From positions 1-41,668 of the forward strand of contig JAFTVE010000007.1 of the NCBI GenBank assembly GCA_017465905.1: a stretch of 41,668 nucleotides of DNA. The letters are read 5' to 3'. Shown one piece after another: positions 25,128-33,247 of the stretch (the stretch's first letter is position 1; every line of letters starts with the position of its first letter). The stretch is from Bacteroidaceae bacterium (GTDB lineage Bacteria; Bacteroidota; Bacteroidia; Bacteroidales; Bacteroidaceae). The notes beneath the pieces are model-generated. The model ran no database searches, had not been told where the DNA came from, and saw only the letters and a list, made by a program, of their open reading frames with translations. Position numbers and translations under genes: made by a program.

Positions 25128-25547
25128 GTGAGCATAAAACGCAGAAATAAGATATCAACCACATTCAGCATGGCCTCGATGACTGACATCATTTTCCTTC
25201 TGCTGATATTCTTTATGATTACCTCTACCATGGTGACTCCTAATGCCATCAAGGTATTGCTCCCGCAGGGCAAGCAACAGACCTCAGCTCATACGCTAAC
25301 TAGAGTAATCATAGATAAGGACCTCAATTATTATGCAGCATTTGGCAATGAAGATGAAATGCCCATCGAATTAGAAGACTTGGCTGCCTTCCTGCAGGAA
25401 TGTGCTACCAAGGAGCCAGAAATGTATGTGGCACTCTATGCCGATGAGCGTATACCATATCGTGAAATTGTAGGTGTGTTAAACATTGCCAACGAGAACC
25501 AGTTTAAAATGGTATTGGCTACTCGGAGGCCAGATAAAAAGAGATAA
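25128..25547 (+). CDS. exbD: ExbD/TolR-type motor subunit
   Basis: It works with ExbB in the inner membrane, using a conserved membrane aspartate for proton flow. The 139-residue protein starts at GTG 25128 (sequence SIKRRNKISTTFSMASMTD). The single membrane segment is about 20-40, with the key aspartate in SMTDIIFLLLIFFMI. The rest is a periplasmic domain. It lies 61 bp after exbB and two bases before tonB, so the three are one operon. Confidence 0.93.
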   Translation: MSIKRRNKISTTFSMASMTDIIFLLLIFFMITSTMVTPNAIKVLLPQGKQQTSAHTLTRVIIDKDLNYYAAFGNEDEMPIELEDLAAFLQECATKEPEMYVALYADERIPYREIVGVLNIANENQFKMVLATRRPDKKR

Positions 25548-25549
25548 TC

Positions 25550-26326
25550 TTGAAAGCTACAAAGAGTCAAATTCAGGGCTTAGCTGCAACAATTGCCATA
25601 CATGCCGCAGCAGTTGTATTGCTCATGTTGCTCTCTATGCATGCACCTTTACAAGAAGCCGAGAGCGGAATCCCCGTAATGTTGGGAAACTCGGAACTAG
25701 CACAAGGGCATACAGAGTCATACCAATTCACTGAAGTATCATCAGTCAAGAGCGATATACCCAACATTGAGAATGCACCTGAGGCACAACCTACCCCACA
25801 GGTAGACGAGCCACTTATCACCCAATCCGACGAGCCAACCGTCGATATGCCCACTACAGAAGAGATAGAGGCACAGAAACGTGCTGAAGCAGCACGTTTG
25901 GCTGCCGAACGTGCTGCACAACAGATGGCTAGTGCTTTTGGAAAGAGCTTCGAAAAAGGGAGTAAGGGCGATGTTGAAGAAAAAGCAGAAGAAAAAGCAC
26001 TAGGTTCAGCAACAGGAGTTGCTGCAGCAGAAAAAGTAACAGGATTAGGTGTGCAAGGCACGTTTGACCTCAATGGACGCAGTATCTCTGGCGACGGATT
26101 GCCAGTTCCTGTCAATACCGTACAGGATGAAGGTATGGTTGTTGTTACCATAGAGGTCAATCCCGAAGGTGAGGTTGTGTCTACACGAATTAATTTGAGG
26201 ACTAAAACCACGAACCCCCATCTACGCAAAGCAGCCGAGGACGCAGCAAAACGTGCTCGATTCAACAAAGTCGATGGCGTGAATAATGTACAGGGAACTA
26301 TTACTTATTTTTTCAAATTGAGATAA
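25550..26326 (+). CDS. tonB: TonB-family energy transducer
   Basis: It spans the periplasm from the ExbB-ExbD motor to outer-membrane TonB-dependent receptors. The 258-residue protein starts at TTG 25550, two bases after the exbD stop. It has an N-terminal membrane anchor (about 10-30), an acidic and proline-containing linker (about 60-100), a charged Ala-rich helix KRAEAARLAAERAAQQMA (about 106-123), and a C-terminal TonB domain (about 185-258) with VVVTIEVNPEGEV and GTITYFFKLR. The TTG start is unusual but supported by the absence of any other start near the anchor. Confidence 0.92.
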   Translation: MKATKSQIQGLAATIAIHAAAVVLLMLLSMHAPLQEAESGIPVMLGNSELAQGHTESYQFTEVSSVKSDIPNIENAPEAQPTPQVDEPLITQSDEPTVDMPTTEEIEAQKRAEAARLAAERAAQQMASAFGKSFEKGSKGDVEEKAEEKALGSATGVAAAEKVTGLGVQGTFDLNGRSISGDGLPVPVNTVQDEGMVVVTIEVNPEGEVVSTRINLRTKTTNPHLRKAAEDAAKRARFNKVDGVNNVQGTITYFFKLR

Positions 26327-26328
26327 CG

Positions 26329-26348
26329 TAGAGAAAACTTTTTCTCTA
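26329..26348 (+). terminator. Small hairpin after tonB
   Basis: TAGAGAAAA and TTTTCTCTA pair around CT, starting three bases after the tonB stop. There is no strong T run after it (TCTTCC), so termination may be weak. Confidence 0.4.
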
Positions 26349-26397
26349 TCTTCCGATTTAGCCAAACTACCCTCCGCGAATAAAAACGAGAATAAGC

Positions 26398-27225
26398 ATG
26401 AAAAGAATCTTTACAGTTTTGCTTCTCGCACTCATGGTGGGTAGCGTAACGGCGAAATCGCCAATAGAGTTTAGGATGCTCTCGTACAACATCCGCACAC
26501 TAGCCGATGATGGAGCCAATAGCTGGAAGTTTCGCCGGCATGCAACGCAGAATATGCTGAATGAGCATAAGCCGGACTTTTTCGGTTTGCAAGAGGCCAT
26601 GGGTGCTCATCTTGAGTACCTCGACCAGATGTTTCCCCAGTATAAACGTGTGGGCGTAGGGCGCGACGATGGCAAAATGAAGGGCGAGGTGATGGCCATC
26701 TATTACAATGCGGAGCGCCTCGACTTGCTTGATAGCGGCACATTCTGGCTGAGCACAACACCTGATAAGGTGACACAGGGATGGGATGCCGCATGCTTCC
26801 GCACAACCACTTGGGTCCTGTTGCGCGACAAGGAAAGCCGAAAAAAGTTTTATTTCTTCAATACACATCTCGACCATCGGGGACGCACGGCACAGACCGA
26901 GTCGGTCAAACTCATCATAGAAAAGATTAAGGAAATAGCCGGCGAGAGAGCTACCGTGATTCTTGGCGGCGACTTCAACGTGACACCCGATGACGAGGTA
27001 CTTGCCCCATTGAGCGACTTCATGCAGGAAGCCCGCACTACCGCCACGCAGGCCGACGATAAGGGCACCTACAACGGCTGGGGCAGCGTGCGGAAAAGTG
27101 TTATTGACCACGTGTTCTACCGTGGACGTAAGGCCACATGCCACTCATACCGCATTCTCGACGGTGATTATGGTGCTCCGTACATCTCGGACCATTATCC
27201 TGTAGAGGTTGTGCTCACTTTTTGA
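26398..27225 (+). CDS. Secreted endonuclease/exonuclease/phosphatase-family protein
   Basis: The 275-residue protein has a signal peptide (residues 1 to about 20, MKRIFTVLLLALMVGSVTA) and one EEP domain. Metal and catalytic motifs are LSYNIRTL near the start, LQEAMG (metal-binding Glu), FFNTHLDHRG, LGGDFNVTPDD and the final SDHYPVEV. Such proteins in Bacteroidales act on DNA, phospholipids or sugar phosphates, so the substrate cannot be stated. It is exported to the periplasm or beyond. It lies 71 bp after tonB and 18 bp before the DJ-1 gene, so co-transcription with the DJ-1 and ispD genes is likely. Confidence 0.88.
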   Translation: MKRIFTVLLLALMVGSVTAKSPIEFRMLSYNIRTLADDGANSWKFRRHATQNMLNEHKPDFFGLQEAMGAHLEYLDQMFPQYKRVGVGRDDGKMKGEVMAIYYNAERLDLLDSGTFWLSTTPDKVTQGWDAACFRTTTWVLLRDKESRKKFYFFNTHLDHRGRTAQTESVKLIIEKIKEIAGERATVILGGDFNVTPDDEVLAPLSDFMQEARTTATQADDKGTYNGWGSVRKSVIDHVFYRGRKATCHSYRILDGDYGAPYISDHYPVEVVLTF

Positions 27226-27243
27226 TAACTTAACGAATAAGAT

Positions 27244-27792
27244 ATGAACACAATGTACGTATTCCTTGCCGACGGCTTCGAGGAGATTGAGGCCTTGGCT
27301 CCCGTAGATGTGATGCGTCGTGCCAGCTTGTCAGTGACAACCGTCTCTGTTACCAACAACCAGATTGTCATAGGCGCTCACGGTATTCCCGTAGTGGCTG
27401 ATGCCATGTTTGACGAGCTCAATTATACCGATGCCTCCCTACTCTTCTTGCCGGGCGGTCTACCCGGAGCCACCAATCTGGAGGCTCACGCAGGTCTGTG
27501 CCAATTGCTCACCGCCAAAGCCACACAGGAAGATGTCGTCATCTCGGCCATCTGTGCCGCCCCTCTCGTGCTCGGAGGTCTTGGCCTGCTCAACGGTAAG
27601 CGAGCCACCTGTTATCCCGGTTTTGAAGACACCATGCAGGGAGCCGAATATACAGCCGAGAAGGTGACTGTCGATGGCAACATCTTCACAGCTTGCGGAC
27701 CCGCAGCCGCCTGGGACTTGGGTTTCACCTTTGTTGAGCACTTCTGTGGTGACGGCAAAGCCGAGGAACTGAGAAAAGGTATGCAATTCTAA
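27244..27792 (+). CDS. DJ-1/ThiJ/PfpI-family protein
   Basis: The 182-residue cytoplasmic protein is a complete DJ-1/YajL-type domain. It has [11 protein letters not shown] near the N-terminus (the conserved Glu that contacts the active Cys), the strand [10 protein letters not shown], and the nucleophile elbow SAICAAP with C104. Family members act as protein deglycases or redox-responsive chaperones; which applies here is unknown. It is followed by ispD after five bases. Confidence 0.92.
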   Translation: MNTMYVFLADGFEEIEALAPVDVMRRASLSVTTVSVTNNQIVIGAHGIPVVADAMFDELNYTDASLLFLPGGLPGATNLEAHAGLCQLLTAKATQEDVVISAICAAPLVLGGLGLLNGKRATCYPGFEDTMQGAEYTAEKVTVDGNIFTACGPAAAWDLGFTFVEHFCGDGKAEELRKGMQF

Positions 27793-27797
27793 GTAAA

Positions 27798-28490
27798 ATG
27801 AATCGTTTTGTCATCATAGTTGCCGGAGGTAAAGGTCTGCGTATGGGCGGTGAGTTGCCCAAGCAATTTATCTCCATTGAGCATCGCCCCGTGCTGATGC
27901 GTACACTCGACACTTTCCACGCCTGCGACAGCTCCATACAGATTATCCTCGTGCTCCCTCGCGACCATCAGGACTATTGGCAAGAACTCTGCGCCCAGTA
28001 TTCCTTTACTGTTCCTCACCGTATCGCCGATGGTGGTGCCACACGTTTCCACTCCGTACAGAACGGCTTAGCCCTTGTCGATGCGCCCGAGGCCTTGGTA
28101 GCCGTACACGATGGCGTACGCCCCTTTGTGAGCCACGAGGTCATCAGTCGATGCTATGCCGAGGCCGAAGCCCACGGTGCAGTCGTACCCGTCATTCCCG
28201 TAGTGGAGACGGTAAGGCAGCTGATAAGGGAAGAAGAGACAGCAGGAGGGAAAAGTGTTACCGTCGACCGCAACGCCTACCGCTTGGTGCAGACCCCGCA
28301 AACCTTCCGCGCCACACTGCTGCACCGTGCCTATGAGCAGCCCTATCGCGATGCCTTCACCGACGACGCCTCAGTAGTAGAGGCCTTGGGCGAAACCGTA
28401 ACGCTCGTCGATGGCAACCGCGAAAACATCAAGCTCACCACCCCCTTCGACCTCATCGTAGCCAAGGCTCTGATTGATAGTGGATGGTGA
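27798..28490 (+). CDS. ispD: 2-C-methyl-D-erythritol 4-phosphate cytidylyltransferase
   Basis: It transfers CMP from CTP to methylerythritol phosphate, the third step of the MEP isoprenoid pathway. The 230-residue protein has the N-terminal nucleotide loop [26 protein letters not shown], the [16 protein letters not shown] segment and the ending [16 protein letters not shown]. The start at ATG 27798 gives [13 protein letters not shown] and lies five bases after the DJ-1 stop. It ends convergently with mdh. A non-ispD role as a sugar cytidylyltransferase is less likely given the complete motif set. Confidence 0.95.
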   Translation: MNRFVIIVAGGKGLRMGGELPKQFISIEHRPVLMRTLDTFHACDSSIQIILVLPRDHQDYWQELCAQYSFTVPHRIADGGATRFHSVQNGLALVDAPEALVAVHDGVRPFVSHEVISRCYAEAEAHGAVVPVIPVVETVRQLIREEETAGGKSVTVDRNAYRLVQTPQTFRATLLHRAYEQPYRDAFTDDASVVEALGETVTLVDGNRENIKLTTPFDLIVAKALIDSGW

Positions 28491-28633
28491 ATCTCAATCT
28501 GTCCTGTACTAGAAAAGGTTGGAATAATTAACGAATGAACAAGACAGTTTGATTAAAGGTTAGAATAAACTATTCAATTGAGCAACGATACAAAAAGGGT
28601 GGCTGCTTATTTCATTCTGTTAAAGCAAGAAGA

Positions 28634-28664
28634 AGGGGTTGTTTCTGCTGCAGAAACAACCCCT
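28634..28664 (-). terminator. Terminator of mdh, possibly bidirectional
   Basis: A perfect 14-bp stem, AGGGGTTGTTTCTG with CAGAAACAACCCCT, has a 3-nt loop. On the minus strand it lies 24 nt after the mdh stop and is followed by TCTTCTTGCTTT. It may also stop transcripts from ispD. The rest of the 197-bp ispD-mdh space shows nothing. Confidence 0.85.
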
Positions 28665-28687
28665 ACCTTCAGTTATGCGACCTGTTA

Positions 28688-29677
28688 TTATACCAAGTTA
28701 GGATTGATGGTACCCCACTCGCTTACGGGAGGAATGATGCCGAGGCCGATGATCTCGTCGCGCATCACCTGAAGGTGAGCGTATGAAGCGTCAAGAGCTG
28801 CAAGTTCCTCAGCTGTACCTGTCACTTCACCGAAGTGTACGCCAGTAGCGTCCATAACGGTAGGCATGGCCATCAGCACGTTCTGGTACTTCTCATTGTT
28901 TACGTAGCAGCCTGCAGGCCATGTAAACTCAGCGCCACCCATAGCAGCCTCGATCATCTTTACAGCCTGATATGCGGGGCTCTGGAATGAAGAGCGACCA
29001 CGAAGCTTGATGATGCGTGAACCACCCTGGATGGTGTTGTGCTTGATCTCGGCCCACTTCTCGTCAGAGATTTCATACTCTGCGAGAGGCTTGCCGTCAA
29101 CGGTAATCTTTGAAGCGAATACTGCCATTGCCTCACCGTGGCCACCGTAGGTGCGAGCGTTCTCAACCTTGTACTGAGGTACACCTACTGCCTCGGCGAT
29201 AGCCTCCTGCAGACGGGTAGAGTCGAGCGCTGCGAGTGAAGTGAGCTGGTTGGGCTTCAAGCCTGAGCGGATGAGTGCTGTGAGAGCAGTTACGTCGGCG
29301 GGGTTGAAGATTACCACTACGTGCTTTACGTTGGGGCAGTATTTCTTGATGTTGTCACCAAACTCAGCTGCAATCTGGCAGTTGCCCTTCAGCAAATCCT
29401 CACGAGTCATACCCTCCTTACGGGGAGCACCACCTGAAGAGATGATGTATTTAGCATTGGTGAATGCCTCTTCGGGGTCGGTTGTCCAAGTGATGTTTGC
29501 ACCCTCAAAAGCGCAATGTGCCATTTCCTCAGCTACACCGTGTACACCAGGTCCATAGATGTCGTAAAGGCAGATGTTGGGAGTGAGGTTCAACATCAAG
29601 GCTGTCTGAGCCATGTTAGAGCCGATCATACCACCGGCACCTACAATCACGAGTTTCTCGTCAGTCAAAAACTTCAT
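28688..29677 (-). CDS. mdh: Malate dehydrogenase
   Basis: It interconverts malate and oxaloacetate with NAD(H) in the cytoplasm. The 329-residue protein is an LDH/MDH-type enzyme: dinucleotide motif VGAGGMIGSN (12-21), substrate arginines R86 (GGAPRKEG) and R92, R155 with D152 (ALDSTR), and catalytic H180 (YGGHGEAM). The substrate loop with R86 supports malate rather than lactate. It is a single-gene unit with a canonical promoter upstream and a strong terminator downstream. Together with class I fumarase it gives the oxaloacetate-malate-fumarate steps. Confidence 0.95.
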   Translation of the reverse strand: MKFLTDEKLVIVGAGGMIGSNMAQTALMLNLTPNICLYDIYGPGVHGVAEEMAHCAFEGANITWTTDPEEAFTNAKYIISSGGAPRKEGMTREDLLKGNCQIAAEFGDNIKKYCPNVKHVVVIFNPADVTALTALIRSGLKPNQLTSLAALDSTRLQEAIAEAVGVPQYKVENARTYGGHGEAMAVFASKITVDGKPLAEYEISDEKWAEIKHNTIQGGSRIIKLRGRSSFQSPAYQAVKMIEAAMGGAEFTWPAGCYVNNEKYQNVLMAMPTVMDATGVHFGEVTGTAEELAALDASYAHLQVMRDEIIGLGIIPPVSEWGTINPNLV

Positions 29678-29726
29678 AATCTCTTTCTTTTATATAGTTA
29701 AACGAATCTAATATGCTATTTCTGTA

Positions 29727-29758
29727 CAAAATTAGTGCAAACCGAATGAAATGCCAAA
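29727..29758 (-). promoter_or_regulatory. Canonical promoter of mdh
   Basis: On the minus strand TTTG (29758-29755), a 20-nt spacer and TAATTTTG (29734-29727) fit the Bacteroidetes consensus. The -33 element lies within the first hairpin repeat unit. Confidence 0.65.
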
Positions 29759-29950
29759 TTTATTAGGGCATTTCTGAGGTGCCACCTAATTTCTGGCCTG
29801 CGAAGTAGGGCTAAAGATAATGCAAGCCGAGAGAAAACGCAAATTTATTTGTAGTTTTCCGAGGCGCAGCTTATCTTCTGTGATTGCGGAGCAAGCACAA
29901 AAATTAATGCAAGGCGAGTGAAATGCCAAAATTCAACGAGCGAATGTTGT
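29737..29950 (+). repeat. Tandem ~86-bp units carrying TTTA-loop hairpins (cluster A)
   Basis: Units start at 29737, 29822 and 29909 with GCAARSCGA. Unit 1: GAAATGCC (29748-29755) pairs with GGCATTTC (29767-29774). Unit 2: GAAAAC (29833-29838) pairs with GTTTTC (29854-29859), plus inner CAAA/TTTG. Both have TTTA at the loop. Unit 3 has only the left arm. The stems differ but keep pairing. Confidence 0.75.
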
Positions 29951-29978
29951 GGAAGAGGCTACTGAGCGAGGCTATCTA

Positions 29979-30400
29979 CAATATTGGAGACATATACAGG
30001 TGAAAAAAGTTTATTTTTGGGGTGGCAGTGGCACAGCGGTATAATGCCTTCATCACCTTATCAGAAATACAGAAGTCCAGTTTGTCAGATTTCACGCATC
30101 ATTATTTTCATTTTTTTTTGTCCTAAAATCTCGCGTCACCGCGGTGAAACATTCACGTCATCGCGGTGACGTGTAAACGCCACTGCGGTGGAGCCAAGAC
30201 GCCACCGCGGTGACGTAAATTTATGAGCATATAAACTAGCGAGAAACAATATGAATATCTAGGGTTTACATCTATTTGTCCGACAGCAATTTATTTGCCT
30301 ACTATTATAGGTCTACTTCTCAAGATGGCTGCCTATGAAACTCAAGCAACTCTCACTATGCCATGCCACCCCAAAAATAAACTTTTTTCACCTAATATTG
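29979..30400. mobile_element. ~420-bp inverted-repeat element without a gene (MITE-like)
   Basis: A perfect 29-bp inverted repeat lies at 29999-30027 and 30364-30392 (plus-strand left arm begins GGTGAAAAAAGTTTATTTTT). Similarity continues outward (CAATATT at 29979-29985, AATATTG at 30394-30400, with a 12-nt indel) and inward (TGGCAYAGYG). The 336 bp inside have no plausible protein but hold the 22-bp palindrome array. I see no clear target-site duplication, so mobility is only inferred. Confidence 0.6.
30137..30212. repeat. Four 10-bp palindromes at exact 22-bp spacing
   Basis: CACCGCGGTG (30137-30146), CATCGCGGTG (30159-30168), CACTGCGGTG (30181-30190) and CACCGCGGTG (30203-30212) start exactly 22 bp apart; each is preceded by CGT or CGC. 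The 12-bp gaps are not conserved. Confidence 0.9.
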
Positions 30401-30536
30401 CAGCACTCCCGTCGCTCAGGATTCAAAAAATGCCGATTCCATCGGGAATTGATAGAGTTTTTCTCCTCTCGGCCAAGAAAATACTTACGCTCGCTGAGAT
30501 ATATTAGAGCATGCTTTATATTTCGCTCGTTTATTG

Positions 30537-30611
30537 TATCTTTATGGTAAACCAAGAAGATATTTTCACTCGCTGTGAAAAATATTGAAGTAAACTTCAT
30601 ATTTCTCGCCC
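30537..30611 (-). repeat. TTTA-loop hairpins in the opposite orientation (cluster B)
   Basis: Hairpin 1: TATCTT (30537-30542) with AAGATA (30557-30562) and inner TGG/CCA around TAAA. Hairpin 2: AAATAT-GAAG (30580-30590, one bulge) with CTTC-ATATTT (30595-30604) around TAAA. On the minus strand both loops read TTTA and hairpin 2 is preceded by GGCGAG, as in cluster A. Confidence 0.65.
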
Positions 30612-30620
30612 GTTTCTTCG

Positions 30621-30628
30621 TATCTTTG
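30621..30628 (+). promoter_or_regulatory. -7 element of the licD-like gene
   Basis: TATCTTTG fits TAnnTTTG only 12 nt before ATG 30641, so the leader would be very short. A similar half-copy, TATCTTTA, occurs at 30537-30544 after a related upstream sequence. Confidence 0.5.
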
Positions 30629-30640
30629 CCGAAATGAATT

Positions 30641-31303
30641 ATGGCTACAGAAAAAAAAGACATCAAACGAGAACAGGCAAGGGCATTGCGCAAGCAATAT
30701 TTTAACGCTGAGGCTGTGGAGTTGTTGCAACGCTTCTCCGAAGCACTGAATGCCGAAGGTATCACATTCTGGTTAGAGTTCGGCACCTTGCTGGGATATT
30801 ACCGTGAGCACGACTTCATCAAGCATGACGACGACCTCGACTTTGGCGCATATCTGCATGATGCTCCACAGATAAAAAGAGCATTGGAGGCACGTGGATT
30901 CAAACTCATACGCAGCTACACAGACAATGGCGATGGTCTGGAAGAGTGTTATCGCTACCTGCACACTACGCTCGATGTATTCTACTTTGACCGTAACAAC
31001 GAGGGACTGCACTGCACCTCATACACAAGGGCCAAGAAGAATCTGCTGAGTAGCTTGCTCAATCGACGTCCTTGCACGGTGAAGCGGATTAGTATTCCCG
31101 ACAATGGATTTGAAGCAGTGGAGTATAAAGGCTGCATGGTCAATGTACCCACAGACTGTGTGGAGCATCTCACTTGGCACTACGGTCCCACATTCATGAC
31201 TCCCAACCCGAACTTCAACTACAAGGAGGAGGCCAAGAATATTCGATACTTCACCATAGAAGAGCGAAAGGGAGTACTTAAGATATTCGGCAAGAAAGGT
31301 TAA
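30641..31303 (+). CDS. LicD-family phosphotransferase
   Basis: The 220-residue cytoplasmic protein has the LicD/fukutin-type nucleotidyltransferase fold core: TFWLEFGTLLGYYREHDFI followed by the metal-binding KHDDDLDFG (D63-D65, D67). LicD enzymes move phosphocholine or related phospho-groups from a nucleotide carrier to a glycan. The donor here is unknown; no choline uptake or licC-like gene is visible in the window. ATG 30641 was chosen because it gives MATEKKDIKRE in frame; an ATG at 30634 is out of frame. The GT2 gene follows after 18 bp, so the two form an operon. Confidence 0.85.
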   Translation: MATEKKDIKREQARALRKQYFNAEAVELLQRFSEALNAEGITFWLEFGTLLGYYREHDFIKHDDDLDFGAYLHDAPQIKRALEARGFKLIRSYTDNGDGLEECYRYLHTTLDVFYFDRNNEGLHCTSYTRAKKNLLSSLLNRRPCTVKRISIPDNGFEAVEYKGCMVNVPTDCVEHLTWHYGPTFMTPNPNFNYKEEAKNIRYFTIEERKGVLKIFGKKG

Positions 31304-31321
31304 CACATCCTATCATCACGT

Positions 31322-32260
31322 ATGCCTAAAGTAAGCATCATCATCCCTGTACACAACACGGCCGAGTATTTGGAGAAATGCGTGGCATCTGTCACTGCGC
31401 AAACGCTGACAGATACGGAGATTATCCTTGTGGAGAATGCCTCTACGGATAACTCACTGGAACTGTGCCATCAGATAGCACTGACAGACAAGCGCATCAA
31501 GGTACTGCACATTGACGAGGCCGATCTCTCTACTGCACGTAATGCTGGGGTTGAGATGGCTTCTGGAGAGTATTTGGGATTTGTAGACAGCGACGACACC
31601 ATACATCCCGAGATGTATGAGCACATGTATTCATTGGCTAAGGAGCATAATCTTGGGCTTGTGGACTGCAACTTCTACTGCACTTACGACACCAAGCCAA
31701 ATAAATACCCCTATCCGCAAGATGGCAAAGTAATCATTCTCAGTGCCAAAGAGGCCGCTACACTTAATCTACGTGAGAAAATTTCGCGTGTGGTATGCAC
31801 CATGCTGTATAAGCGAAGCCTGTTTGAAACGCTGAAGTTCCCCACACACATGTATTACGAGGATCGTGCATCGACCTTCCTGTTCATGGCTGCAGCACAC
31901 CGCGTGGGAATCATCAACAAGGCCTACTATGCTTACTATCAGCGCCAAGGAAGTATCAATCGTGCCAAGAGCTTTGTCAAGTACCGAGACTATGCCGGAG
32001 CAGACTGCCGTAGACTGAAGTTTATCAACGATAGCGGACTATACACCACCAAACGCGAGAAAGCGTTAGTGGCTTACAAATCAGCCAATGCATTCGTACG
32101 CACTTTGGGGCATATGATTAGACGCGCCCATACTCAGAGCGAAAAGGAGGAGCTGAAACGCCTCAGTTACAGATCTTCACTGATACCCCAAGGTACAACC
32201 TTGGCGCTTAAGCAACATGTGATATTGCTCTATCTCAAGATTTGGCGACGATTTGTCTGA
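31322..32260 (+). CDS. Family 2 glycosyltransferase
   Basis: The 312-residue protein has a GT-A domain of about 220 residues: VSIIIPVHNTAEYLEKCVAS at the start, the nucleotide-binding LVENASTDNS, and the metal-binding DSDD at 89-92 (GFVDSDDTIHPE). The C-terminal part is helical and has no membrane span, so it is probably a cytoplasmic or peripheral enzyme that adds a sugar to a lipid-linked glycan. Donor and acceptor cannot be read from the sequence. It follows the LicD gene and converges with the Stealth gene, with 11 bp between them and no terminator visible. Confidence 0.9.
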   Translation: MPKVSIIIPVHNTAEYLEKCVASVTAQTLTDTEIILVENASTDNSLELCHQIALTDKRIKVLHIDEADLSTARNAGVEMASGEYLGFVDSDDTIHPEMYEHMYSLAKEHNLGLVDCNFYCTYDTKPNKYPYPQDGKVIILSAKEAATLNLREKISRVVCTMLYKRSLFETLKFPTHMYYEDRASTFLFMAAAHRVGIINKAYYAYYQRQGSINRAKSFVKYRDYAGADCRRLKFINDSGLYTTKREKALVAYKSANAFVRTLGHMIRRAHTQSEKEELKRLSYRSSLIPQGTTLALKQHVILLYLKIWRRFV

Positions 32261-32271
32261 GTTGTCTCGAA

Positions 32272-33237
32272 TCAGAGGGTTACATTCAGCTTCTTCGTGA
32301 TCCACTCCTTGAATATCTGCTGTGCCTCCTCGGTGGTCTCTCCTAAGGAATTGATGCAGCCGAACTTGAGGTCCTTGTTGGCTTCGGCCTCGGCAATCTT
32401 ACGCTCCATATAGGCTTCTTTCTTCTCCATCGAGGGCTTGAAGAAGCAGGTTGTACCCTTTGGCGAACGCACCTCAAGCTGACCAGCCCGATGAGCACTC
32501 ACGTAGAATAGCGTGGGGGCGCTAAACTGCGATGGTTCACGGAAGCGGTGACGTATATTGCGGTCGAGCAGGTCGGGGTGCTCGGCATAGAACCGCTCAT
32601 ACCAAGTGCGGCGCATAGGCACCGGGGCATGAGGAAAGAGATAGAAATGATTGGATTTTAAGATGTCGGCCGAATTGAGCATGGGGTCTTTGTGCCCGAA
32701 CACCTTGTGTTTCTTTCCCAAGTGCTTGCCCCAGCGGAGCAGACGGGCCCACAGAGCGGGATAACGCTCGGCATAGATATAGGTCTTGTCACCTTCGAAC
32801 CACATCTCCTCCTCGGCAGGTGCTGTCAAGAACACATCGTCATTGAAGTAGAGGAAACTGTCGCTGATGCCCGGTATGCGCCACAGCATAGTGGAGATGG
32901 CCAGCGAATTGAAAGTGGGCAGATACTGTTCGTAGCCGCGGAAGAGCACGGTGTGGTCGACCAACTCGATGGGTATCGTGTTGCCGGGAAAGTTGCGAGC
33001 TACGAACTCATCCACATGGGGGTTCTGGTTGTCGGTTACAATGTATATCTTGCGCACCCAAGGAGCATAGCGTAGTACCGATGCTATACAATAGTAAATC
33101 TCGCCCGTAGATTTATACCTCGACTCTCCTGCTACATCCTCAAAAAGGAGTTCCTTGTTTGGGGTCAGGAAACTGGCTTTCTTTCGCTTAAGTACAGGGT
33201 CATCACCATCGACCCAAGCTATTACCACATCGGTCAT
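32272..33237 (-). CDS. Stealth-family capsular polysaccharide phosphotransferase
   Basis: Stealth proteins transfer a sugar-1-phosphate from a nucleotide sugar, making phosphodiester links in capsules. The 321-residue protein shows conserved region 1, DVVIAWVDGDDPVL (residues 3-16), region 2 (about 40-130: RYKSTGEIYYCIASVLRYA, KIYIVTDNQNP, and the acidic FLYFNDDVFL) and later HKDPMLN/region 3 elements. It is shorter than some members but has the main motifs. It lies 10 bp after the other glycosyltransferase gene and is probably co-transcribed from the promoter at 34106-34137. Confidence 0.85.
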   Translation of the reverse strand: MTDVVIAWVDGDDPVLKRKKASFLTPNKELLFEDVAGESRYKSTGEIYYCIASVLRYAPWVRKIYIVTDNQNPHVDEFVARNFPGNTIPIELVDHTVLFRGYEQYLPTFNSLAISTMLWRIPGISDSFLYFNDDVFLTAPAEEEMWFEGDKTYIYAERYPALWARLLRWGKHLGKKHKVFGHKDPMLNSADILKSNHFYLFPHAPVPMRRTWYERFYAEHPDLLDRNIRHRFREPSQFSAPTLFYVSAHRAGQLEVRSPKGTTCFFKPSMEKKEAYMERKIAEAEANKDLKFGCINSLGETTEEAQQIFKEWITKKLNVTL

Positions 33238-33247
33238 ACGTATGCTA

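Noticed and set aside
28491-28687. Additional gene or small RNA between ispD and mdh
   Set aside because: Only a terminator hairpin is seen; no promoter or conserved frame.
30137-30212. CRISPR array
   Set aside because: The repeat is only a 10-bp palindrome, the gaps are 12 bp, there are four copies, and no cas gene is visible.
29984-30550. Short open frames in the mdh-licD spacer
   Set aside because: They run through inverted repeats and the palindrome array and have no protein-like pattern.
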